Positions 25,501 through 37,500 of a stretch of 64,000 bases of DNA are shown here, one piece after another. The DNA is from Fragum whitleyi (lineage: Eukaryota > Mollusca > Bivalvia > Cardiida > Cardiidae), in contig OX411551.1 of NCBI GenBank assembly GCA_948146395.1, positions 42,876,796-42,940,795 on the forward strand, given 5' to 3'. Both the position numbers and the translations under genes were made by a program. Below the pieces are notes generated by a model. The model saw nothing but the letters and a program-made list of their open reading frames with translations. It made no database searches and was not told the origin of the DNA. Every line of letters begins with the position of its first letter. The stretch's first letter is position 1.

Positions 25501-28500
25501 CTTTGTTTCTTTGTAAAATGGGGAGTGCCTGGGCAAAGCCCAAAATTTTTTTTATGCTAGGGACATGAAATGAACAAACTCCATGATGGTCAATGAGATG
25601 ATGGTATGTAGCAAATGAGGAGTATGTCTACCTTCTGCCTCCTTTTTTCAGAGAAGAATATTCTTGAAGAATTTTGCTCTTTGTTTCTATGTAAAAACGT
25701 GTGCCCCGGCGGATCTAAAATTTCACCATAGGGACTGGGATGTCTACTAGATAATGCGACATACAAAATATTAAAGCTGTCTGTCTTCTGGTTTCAAGGA
25801 AGATATTTGAAGATTTTCGCTCTTTGATTCTATGTAAAAGCGCATGTGCCATGGGCATTATATGAACAAACTAGGTAAAGATCCACGACGGACATTGCAC
25901 AACACACGACGGACATTTGACGATCACAATAGCTCACCTTGAGCACTTCGTGCTTAGGTGAGCTAAAGATATACTAAATAATTTTTCATAGACAAGCTTA
26001 CCGTTTAATAGCACTTAAGTTACAGCAAGTTTTATCTTTTCAGGAAATATTATTTAAAATCTGTAAAAGAAAAGGTTTTAAAACACGAAAACAAATCAAA
26101 CAGTTCGTGTACAGGTTGGTGAAATGTGAACATACGGAGGGAAGCATATAATGTCAGACTGAATCACCAGATCCCCAAATGCGACTCGGTGTAAGAAAGC
26201 AAGTTACCAAAACAAAACGAACTGACAAGTTTGTATGTATGCACATATAATATTTCTATACTTTTAGATCACAGGTTTTTGTGAGAGACATAATGAAAAT
26301 GATGCTAGTGTACCAGATGATTTAAGTCATAATAGCGATGCCGAGAACTTACAAAACCGCCTATGTGACGGACAAAGTAGCTGGGAAGTCCTTCATCAAC
26401 ACACGGATTTTAAAGACGGTGAGTATCAAATTGGATCTATAAATGTTGTACAACGAGGGAAGGTGTAGATGATGCAGCGATTACACGCAATCAATTTATC
26501 GCATTTAAAACGGACGGAGTTAAACAAACCATAATAAAAGGTTTGATAAGGATGATTATGAAATTTAAAAAAAAAGAATATTTTCTGTTTGGATTTAAGG
26601 TTAAAATATCCATTCTACTGCTTCTATATAGGTCAACAGTCTCCATATTTACGTTTATTTCTGTGTTTTGAATTATTATTTAGGTTTATATATCAGCTGC
26701 GTAAATAACTATCAAGCCGGTTTTCGTTTCTGTTTTAGGAAACAATTTACCAATAACATCAATCACAGATACCAGTCCTGTGTTCCATGTTGTTCGAAAG
26801 TCAGGAAAAGTTCGGGTTCTGGTAATGGACGTTTCTGGAAGCATGGGTGGTACCAGCTCATTGGTACGTTTAAGAAACTCTAACATCAGTCTACTGTACT
26901 TCTTTTAGATTCCCTGACCATGAATCCTACGCGCAAAATACAGATATCTAAGCGTAGGTTGTATATGTAAAGTTCATTAAAGAAGGAATAGTATTAATAT
27001 CGGAAATGTGAATTCAAAGATGAATGATTGAGCAAGATGCACCTAAACCGACTTAGCTATCACTTCTTGCTCTCGTTCACCGGTTAGATTAAGTTTGTAT
27101 AGATATTTTACTATTGATTATGCAATTAGTACTCGGAGATCATCCGAAGATATACGGAACATGAAAAGAGTCTCTGGCGAAATGTGCCAAATAATACCCC
27201 TCAGCCACAGGGTGACAGTTTCGGACTTACTCCAATTTCGACTATCAAGTTGTGATAGGTGACAGAAGGACCAGTCTTTGACTTAATAATATTTCTTTCA
27301 CCGGGAGCTCAAGCTGTATTTTCTAAACGAAAGGAAATTTTGACACTTACAGGGTACGACAAAAATACAAGAACAAGCAAAGGCAGCTGAATTCGTAATC
27401 GATAACGTAATCGAAGTTGGAACCTTCCTTTCACTAGTCCAATTTAATTCTTATGGCAGCATCTTAGTTGGTCTAACAGAGATTGTAAACGAAGAATCTA
27501 AAACAAACCTTACAAATAGTATACCACGTAATGATGGAGGAGGGACGCAAATATACAACGGTCTTAGCAAGGCAATGGAAGTTAGTATATTTTTCTTCAA
27601 AGCAATTCTTACTATTCTTTTACAAACAGATCATTCAAGTGTCTTTTTAATTTCAACACACAAGAGATGTTTTAAGTTTTTTTTTTATTTTTTCCAATAT
27701 TACATATATTACTTTAAGTATATCATTTCTCTTTTGATATTGTGGTACAGAAATAATCTTATGTTCAGTCTAATTCTATATTTATAGGCTATCACTTGTT
27801 TCCCGATTTATGTAAATAATCAAGGTTAAAACCAATATAAGTTTATGTACGAAAAGATACGATAAAAATGATAGGAATTAATGTCACAATGAAATTCATA
27901 TTATTATAATGCCAGGTAATTTTATCAAACGGAGAGCTTTCGTCGGATGGAGCAGAAATAATTCTTCTTTCTGACGGGATGAGCAACGGCCCATATCTGC
28001 ACATATTACCAAACATACAAAATAAAAACGTTAAGGTTCATACTATATCAATAACAAACTCGGCTGATCCGGGCATGGTGACCCTCGCAAAGGAGACAGG
28101 AGGAAAGAGCTTTTCCTACCTACAGACCACACAGATATCCTTTGCTGATGTTCTCGCACAGTCTTTAAAAAGTAACGATGCGGGCGAAACACCTTCTCAA
28201 CAGGTATTTTGAACTGAAAAAAGATGCTAGTCTAATTAAATAATTTCATATTAGATTATTCCGCCAATTTTCTTATATTCTGATTGGTTGAAAAATTAGT
28301 TTTATTATTGAAGACAGGTTTACCTGTCTTTCAATATAGGGATCGTCGCCATCGGATTCTGATAACAAACCTACATGTGTCATTACGCTCAAAAAAGTAG
28401 ACCCATTCATAAAAATAAACGCGGCAAAAATAATCAATAGTGTAGCAATTTTGGTGCTGACCTAAATTCTGGCCGGGACCTCAGGGGAGTGAACACGTGA

Positions 28501-31500
28501 TCTATGCAGAAGTTGCCTGCAGAAACGTGTTTTACATTCGTAAGTGGTGCTGTTTTAGGGCGTTTTCGGCTGCAATCTTTTGCATTTGCTCCAAAATTTC
28601 AATTGCATCCTACAACTGTTTTTATACATACCGTATTTACCCGAAGTATTCTGACACCCGAAAAATTCGGACACCATTAATTATTTTCAAAAATAATTTA
28701 TTTTTTGTCCGTAAAATCGGTCACTAGTGGAATTGTCCGTCCCTTAGTTTTCGGACACGAATTAAAGTTATATGAATCAAGTTGAAAGGCAAAGTACCCA
28801 CGCTTACCTTTTGTTTAATTTACGGTATCGCCGATAATCCCCGTAAGGTGTAATCCATTGTTTGACATCCGATAACCCTTGTTAATTTGATAGCCGCGTG
28901 GCTAATCACACCCAATAATGCTATTTGTAATAGTCGCTACATAAAAGGTTTAATTATTATCTATATACATCGGGAGATACGGGTTTATGCACAGCGATCT
29001 TTTGTCGGCTGCATACACGACGTATAAACTGACTTGCGATGCATTAGTAAGGTTTTAGGAATAGTTCAAACAAGAAATGCGTGTTGGCAGGCTTTTTTAA
29101 TTTTCAATCTCGTCGTGACAATATCAGATTCGCCGTAATCACATAAAATATATGCCTAGTAGTAACAATACCCGGTCAGAAAAAAGCCGATATGGAATTT
29201 TTTTTGTTATTGGTATTTCACGGGTGAATTTTAGCCACAAACAAATTAGACCGATCCATTACTGCGAAAATTCAAGATACCCGGAGCACTTGAATAAAAC
29301 AGGCGTTATCAAACCAGGCGAGGCAGTAATGGCGTAAATCAAATCCATAAGCGTCTAGTGATACAGTTGTATGCGAAACATAATGGAGCTGGAAGTTAAA
29401 CACGTAACCAATGAGACGCCCCGATTCGCGTGTCGAGACCGTCTCAAATTATGTAATGACGGTCGACAATCACCGACCCGAACACAAACCGTCTGTGTAC
29501 ATGTATAAAAGTTCAAGGCAGCGCGATGAAAATATGTCGGTAGAGAACTGTCTCTAAATATCGGATGATTATTTATTATCATATGGAAGACAATAGAAAT
29601 AGACAGACAGACAGAGAGAGAGAGAGAGAGAGAGAGAGGGGACTTTGTTAAGCTGCAGTAATGCGCTTTCATTCGTCCACCTACGAAATCTAACGTTATT
29701 CATTTTTCAATATTTGGAACGTCTGTCGTTCACTATCGAAATATCGTACCAATATTATATTTCATAATTGTCGATCTATGAGCAAAATATTCTAACTACG
29801 GCTATCGGTAACCCTACTTCCGATATTTCAGTCACTCCCCGTCTATTTGTTTATAAATGCCGATCGGCGACAAAAACAACGTAACTCCAGTTAAACAAAG
29901 CTTGAGTTCCGATATTTAATTAATTGGACGACGTTTTGCTTCCCGTTTTCGCTGGTTTGGAGCCAAGATGAAAAAGAGTGGCGATGATAAGGGATTAACT
30001 ATAATAAACAAAGTATTTCCGTCTCTTTTTTTTTTTTTAATTTTTATAATTTTATTTTTTGATTGTGCTCGGAATTCATTTGGGCCTTGGACTGAATCTG
30101 AAAATAGAAAATTAAATTGGTTGAATTAAAAAAATCATGAATTATTGCGTCATCCCCAAACTCGTTCTCGTAGAACTTATTCTATGCGTGACTGGCATTG
30201 TTTTAGTGATCAGTGTAAAGAGGAAAATAAGTTTTGGATCATTACTGCTCCGGATTTCCGTTCAGGATTATCTTTTTTATATATATTTTTTTTTATAAAT
30301 GAGGTACGCATATTTTTTGACGCATTCGTCGGGACTTCACCTTCTTCCTAGCTCCGTATAAATGATGAAAGCATACATTTGACGCATTTATCGGCACTTA
30401 ACCTTATTCCTATCTCTGTCCGTATATTCTTAAATATTGTTTTTGAGCCCTTAAAAAATACTTAAGATCGATTTTCACCATGAAATTGTGAAAAGACCCT
30501 AAATTTTCGGACACGGAGGGAAATATTTTTGTAAATATTCGGACACAAAAAATAATAATTATTTTTTCCCGTCCGAATATATCGGGCAAATACGGTAGCA
30601 TTGGCAAGCTGTTTTCAGTTCCCCATTTTAGACTCCCTATTTCTCGTAAAATTGTGTGTTTGTGTGTCCTTAAGGTTGCTTTATTGCCTGTCGTAGAGTA
30701 AATGGATAAAAACTAAGATAGCACAAGGCTATTTGAATAAACTCGTAAACCCTTTGAATTTTTACTTGGATTTACGGAGAAATTTCGATGGCTTATCAAA
30801 TTACTTTATTATTAGGCTTGTTTTGTCTATCCATATTGTACAGCATTTGGAACATCACTCGGTCATTTCCGTAAACGGCAACAGATCGGGATCGTGATAT
30901 TCACTCGGCAATCATCGGGTGATCTCCGAAGTCTCAGGTAAATGTAGGTTACGGAATCGGCCGAGTTGTGACGAATGCGTTAGATTGGCCGAGTGGTGTT
31001 CCGAATGGCCTATACAGTAGTACCACGCATGCGCGACCCCGGTTTTGAGTTTCCGCTTTTGTTTTCGACAATTTTCTGACAATAACAGAAACTGTTTTGG
31101 AAACTGGAATGGATTTATTTGTAACATTCTGGAGTGGACTTTGAAAGAATTCTACTCAAGGTGATAAATGCTGTAGCTCGGGATTTCATTTAACGATCTG
31201 TCATTTTGGCAGTTTTGTCAAAATTGATAGTTCACCTGATAGTTCAATCCGAATCTTGATCTAGAAAAGCAGTCCCGTGGAAAAGGCCTGAAAGGTTGGT
31301 TGTCTTAACAGGTTTATATATTATTTTGTAGTAAAAATAATTTTCTACTAAGTAAGACCATATGCAAGGAGAATAACCTGAAATGGAGATCGAAATATCT
31401 CAATGGAAAAATAGAAATAGAATGTTTCACTCCTGGAAGAAACTTAAACGGTATTCATAAAAAAAGCAACAGCTATTGTACGGGAAAAAACTTCTTCTTG

Positions 31501-34500
31501 GTATTGACTTTGACTAGTAAAAGTATAAGAATATTGGTATTACTTTCATTGCTTCTTCTATGTGGAGAAGCCGCCACCATAGCGCAGTTGGTTAGGCATA
31601 AGACTTCCAATCTGGAAGTCGTGGGTTCGATCCCTGGTGGCGGCAAATATCCTTTCCGACGTTTGTCTTTCACCAATGGGTAGATAATCGTAAACCTATG
31701 TGAAATAGCAGTCGGAGGCTAGGAAAGGATGTAATGGTAGTACTGGCGTGAGAAATACCAGGAATCCATTGTTAGGTGCTCCGGCCGCCGCGATATAACT
31801 GCAATAATGTTGAAAGCGGCGTAAAACCCCATTCAATCAATCAATCTATGTGGAGAAAATTAGTCAAATCCTGGATCAGATAATAAATGTAAAAGAAATT
31901 TGAACAAATGTCCAATTCAGGGCAATATTCACCATGGCAATGAAATGTTCAGCTCTTCATCAAGGGGTAAGCAATGTGTGTCATGTGGATTAACATTTTA
32001 TTTAAGATTTTTACACATCCACTTAATAAGTTTGACTGGAAAAAAATCGGATTTGGATCATATTGGTTTGCTGGGGATAATCTATACAATTTTATAAAAC
32101 AGGGTTGCAATAATTTATATGAGTTTTTAGAATACAGGAATTGCCACCATATTTCTGTTGGTTAAATGAATATTTTTCATTTAGGATATTGAAAACTTAC
32201 ACTTGGGGATGAATAGCAATTATGAAGGCAGTTACCCTCTTGTTAAGCTTGAATTGGCTAGAGGGATAGGTTGATCTGGAAGTGATGAGTCTTCAAAGTA
32301 AAGCATATTCATTTGTTAGGAAGGTGCAGTTTCCATATGTAACCATCAATGATTGTTTTAAATTTTTGATTCCCACTCAAGAGATCTTCTCAAAACGCCA
32401 CAATTTTCATTCCAATTGTTAATATTCAGTCCTGTCTTCAATTCAGGCCTTTCAGGCCTTTGATTTCTCAATGAAACTTATTTTGAGTATGCAGATTTTT
32501 AGTAAGCTTTGAAGAAAAAAGTCCTGTAAGAAATCGCTTTCATTATTGTCATTCTTGCTTCGTGATATTAAATTATAAGGTATAATCGTAAACCTATGTG
32601 AGATAGCAGCTGGGGGCTAGGAAAGAATGTGATGGTAGCACTGGCGAGAGAAATACCAGGAATCTATTGCTAGGTGCTTCAGCCGCCGCGATATAACTGA
32701 AAAAATGTTGAAAGTGGCGTAAAACTCTTAATGAAGATAGCTCTGTCGCGAGATACTAGATAGCCTTAAAGTGGTGATGATAATAACGCGAATTCGAAGT
32801 AAATATAAATCCGAAACAAGGCAAAGTCAGGACACGTTGGAAATTTTGTACGATTTTGAAACACATGCTTTTGTATTTCGGTATTTTTGAATGACCGAAT
32901 AGCTGAGCCTTATTATACCTTATTCCTTTTTCATTTGACTATCGCATAAGGTGTTCAGTAACATATTCCAAGTGTCTTCGGGAAATAGTCAAGTCTCCGG
33001 AAGCTTTATGATAGATGATGGACTCGGTAACGACACATCTGTAGCTGTTTTACTGCCAAGTAGTCAGGTAGTCAACCTGGAGGTCGTTGGTCCAGATGGC
33101 ACCGTATATAACGTAACAGGGTCGGGGGATACTGTTACCCTACCAGTCAGCTCAGATGGACAAATACCGGTGAGTTATTCCGTACGATTTAGTAGCAACT
33201 CTTTTCTCTTTGTAAAAACAATCTGAAAGGAAATTTGAAAGGTATACATGTATTACTCATTATAAATCTTACCCCTGTCTTTGGGCAGTTATTCATATTT
33301 TTCTAGTAATTTACTTTTAATCTATTGAGTGCATCATTTCTTTCAGACCGGAGAGTACAATTTTACGATCGATTTACCGTCTGGATTTACTGGAACAGCA
33401 GAAGTTCATGCATCGTCCTCGCCAGTCTCAGTTGATGCCGAGGTCATCCAAGTCAGTGGCCGTTTATCCGAGACAACCATTAGTTACGGAGGGGAACCAG
33501 TGATTGTGTATGTCTCTGTGGAAAAGGGGAAAGCACCAATTATGGGTGTAAATGTTACACTTGTCCTGGCAGCAGATTCGTCCTTTACACCTGTTGTTTT
33601 AACTTTGTTGGATAACGGTGCAGGTTTGCATATTCATATAGCAGAAATATAGGCCCCTTAGTTTCTTGGCGGTGCCACTTGTTTTCATACTTCACTTCTA
33701 ATCAATCTTCTAAGATTTCATTTATAAAAATGGAATGAAAATATGTGAAAAACCCTTTGCAATGTGCTTTCTCCCCCCTCCCCTTTTGTCTCATTTGCGC
33801 GAAATAGTCGAGAGAAAGAAGGTCTGCAAATAAACCGAGAGCTGCCGTCAAAGCGCAGTCGGTAGTGCGTCGAAATATCAATTTTAAGGTACCGGGTTCA
33901 ATCCCCGACGTCGGCACTCATTCTATCCGACTGTTTGTCACCAACCAATGGGTTGATAATCGTAGAGCTATATAAGATAGCAGCCGGAGGCTGAAATGAT
34001 GTAATGGGAGTACCTACTGATGCTATGAATACCATGAATCTATTGTTTGGCACTCCAGCCTTTGCGATTTGACTGAACGATCGTTAGAAGCGATGTTAAA
34101 ACCCTGATCGAACAAACGAAATAATTTGCATACATGTACGATAGATTATTACTCAGATCTTTTACAGGCGCGGATCCCATTGCCGAAGATGGTGTCTATT
34201 CCGTATACCTTATGTACACGTATTTCACAGTAAATAGTAATTACAACATAAAACTGTATGTGTCTAGCGACGGAACTGCTTACTATTACACAAATGGGGA
34301 AACGTCCAGTAGGGCTGCGTCTGTATCAGGTACGATTTTGATTGAGTGGTATATATATAATACGTACTTAGTGTTTTGTATGAGAAAAATATCGAACGAG
34401 GTAGGGAGAATTGATCATGGTCGAGGCTCTGCCGAGACAATAATCAAATCCCACAACCGAGTAAGATATTTTTTCATACGATACACTAAGTATGTATTAT

Positions 34501-37500
34501 ATTCATCCATTTAACCTCTATTTGCCTTTTTTCGTAGATTTTTGTAGCAGATATGCAAGTTTTTAAAAATAACCGCATATCTGGCAAATTTTACATCTCC
34601 TCCCTCGAAGTCTTTATAATAGCGCCCTAAAGCTTACTAAGGTCAGATGTTATCAGACTTTATTTGTTCTCGATTTAGAATTTATTCAAAGTCAAAGAGC
34701 ATTATTTAAACCTATGCGTAAAACAGAGGAAAACTATGTTTAAAGCTTTAATGATAAGTGTTACGTTGTTTATGTTAACGCTAATTCGAACCCGTGATTA
34801 AACTCCAAGATCTCTTCTTGCAGTGCATTTGATGTATCTCCTCGTACCCAAAAAGATATTTAAAGAGAAGCAAAATCAATCTCCAAGTCTGATGCATTCT
34901 CCTTACATGTTTAGAAGTGGAACTAAAAAATACTAACAATAAAGTTTTTTTTTTTCTGATTTAGAAAAGATAGGAATTAATTACAATTTAAATACGTAAT
35001 TTCTTTGTGATTTGTAAAGACGCTTGTTTGAGGATACTCATGTGGTGCAATGAGAAAGAATTGAAATGATGACGTGCGATTAAAGTCGGGCTCCAAGCGA
35101 ATCTATAAAAATATTCTTCTATCCGAAGGTTTCTTCTCTAATTTAGGGACAGATGACGGTGGTACAACAATACAAACAGTTGATGCCTTCGATAGAATCA
35201 TGGTAATGGAAGAAATTACCGTGAATAATTTCCAGACAATTGTTACTGATACAATCGCCCCCTCAAAAATCACAGACCTTGCCTATCAAAATGTCACACT
35301 GGATACGCAATCTACACCAAATATAATGACGTATGAATTCGTATGGACTGCACCAGGATCAGATCTTGACGTCGGCCAAGGTATATATTATGATTATCAG
35401 ATATGTGACCCCTCACGCCATCTTGGGGAGTGCGTAACGTATCGACTCTAGGCGACATTTGGTTGAACAATGCTGAACCCAAACTTTTTTCAAATATTCA
35501 TTTTACGAGGGATGTTCTAGAAGTCTGTGGACCTTCTTTATATCCCGAAAGCTGTTCAGCGCAAATCATTTGATTGAGCATATGATAAATATAAAAGATT
35601 ACTGAGCTACTGTGGAGCGTTTTCATACTGTAAATCCACATAGCGAGCTCATTAGTCGTTATCATAGAGACATCTATAACGTCAAGCGGCGCAGAGACTT
35701 ACTTTCACGTTAAACGCTGATACATTCTGTGACTTCAGCACAAATCATAATACCAAACACTCAGATAATGTGACATTTCGCGTGCTTTTTAAATACAGGC
35801 AAAATGCTATTTCCGGTAAACTTTATCGGCTGGAACACGTTTCGTGCAAGAACACAGGTTGAAGATAGAATAAAGTCACCAGAACGTCAGAAAAAACATC
35901 GACGGTTTGCGTTGTGACAGAAATCGATCCTCAATGAGAGCTGGGTGACCGAAAGCATTGTCAATGGCTCATAGTTAAGCACTGCACTGGACATGTTTAA
36001 TCAACACAACCTTTTAGGGTAGCAAGTGTGAAAAATCGAACGTAAGAAAATTTTTTCTAAGCAACAAATGAAGGGAAAATATTAAATAAATTAAAATTCA
36101 GCTATTATTAAGTTTCAGGATTATAAATTAAGGTTATTTTGACACCTCGCGATAGCCGGTTAAAGTGCTTTATAATCTGTATATTGGTGATGTTATGATA
36201 CATTTAGTAATTATTTGTAGTAAATCGAAAAACCGAGTTTAATTTGATTACATGAAATCAAAGTCAGAATTTTGAATAACTCGACGTCAACGACGTACGT
36301 AAGAAACTTGCGGTTTGCGCACATCCTTGGTATATCATGATTTCTGTTCGGCGTACTTTCATAAAATTTATTGCATGGGAATAAAAAAGAACAATAAGAC
36401 ACAATAAGATAATATGATTAATATTTTTATACGATTTGCTAGTCCCCAGATATGGCGTCGGTACACGAACTTCTGGAACACCCCTCATGTAAAGGTCCAA
36501 GATGTTCCCCCTTTGTATGACGGGTCATATATGTAAACTTAACTTTCAAAATATTTGACTTGATGAAATCATTTTTGTATACATGTTAATGCAATAAAAA
36601 ATGTTTTGAAAAGACTCATAAAAAAAACGTAAAAAGCAATAAGGGTAGAACTATCCATCAAGTATGAGCTTATTTCATAAAAGAATGATGCCACTTTACA
36701 ATGATCAGGCAAAATAAAACAATTTGTTATTTTTCCGGTTCTAAAATACAACGCTTAAACTAATTGAATCATTCCATAAAATAATCAAGCAATGTCAGAA
36801 ATGTTGAAAAATATCAAGTTGACTCGTTCGATTTATGTCAAAATGCTCAGCCGCTATAATATAATTACTTTCATGAATCACTTTAGAATGCCGCAAATTG
36901 TAAGAAAATATTCATTGGCAGACTAAAGAACATCTGAGTCAGTAGGTCTATCTTTCTTCACAATGGTGAAAGCCTTGATCAAGCTATGTAGAGGTTAAGT
37001 TGCTGCTGAGTCTTATTTGGTTGAGGCGCAGTTTTTTTCTAAAGTTTCATCAGGACTGAATATTATTAGTTCTCTTTCAGCAACCTCCTACGAAATGCGA
37101 TATGGTACAAGCAGGGATAGCCTTCGAAACAATTTCACTACTCAACAAGAGGTACCAGTGGTATTACCACAACCTCAAATGTCTGGCGTAGCAGAATCAT
37201 TAGACATTTCCTTTACCGCCGATGATTGCAACGGTACTTGTTATGTAGCCATAATTGCAACAGACGAAAACAATCTATCGGGTACCGTTTCCAACATTGT
37301 TATTATTGATGTTGACTTCACCTACGTAATAGAACCATTAACGACCGTTACAACGGATGGCACCACTTCTACTTTAATGCAATCCACACTGCCAAACATC
37401 ATTTCCACCAGTTCGACAAGTACTAGCAATAACTCTTTAACAAACATCATAAATGTTCACATTGATGAGGAAAGGAGTGACACGAGTAAATTCGTCACTA

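Noticed and set aside
31570..31644. A tRNA gene with a perfect acceptor stem
   Set aside because: It is followed by the SINE body and (ATCA)n tail and lacks U33 in the anticodon loop, so it is a SINE head.
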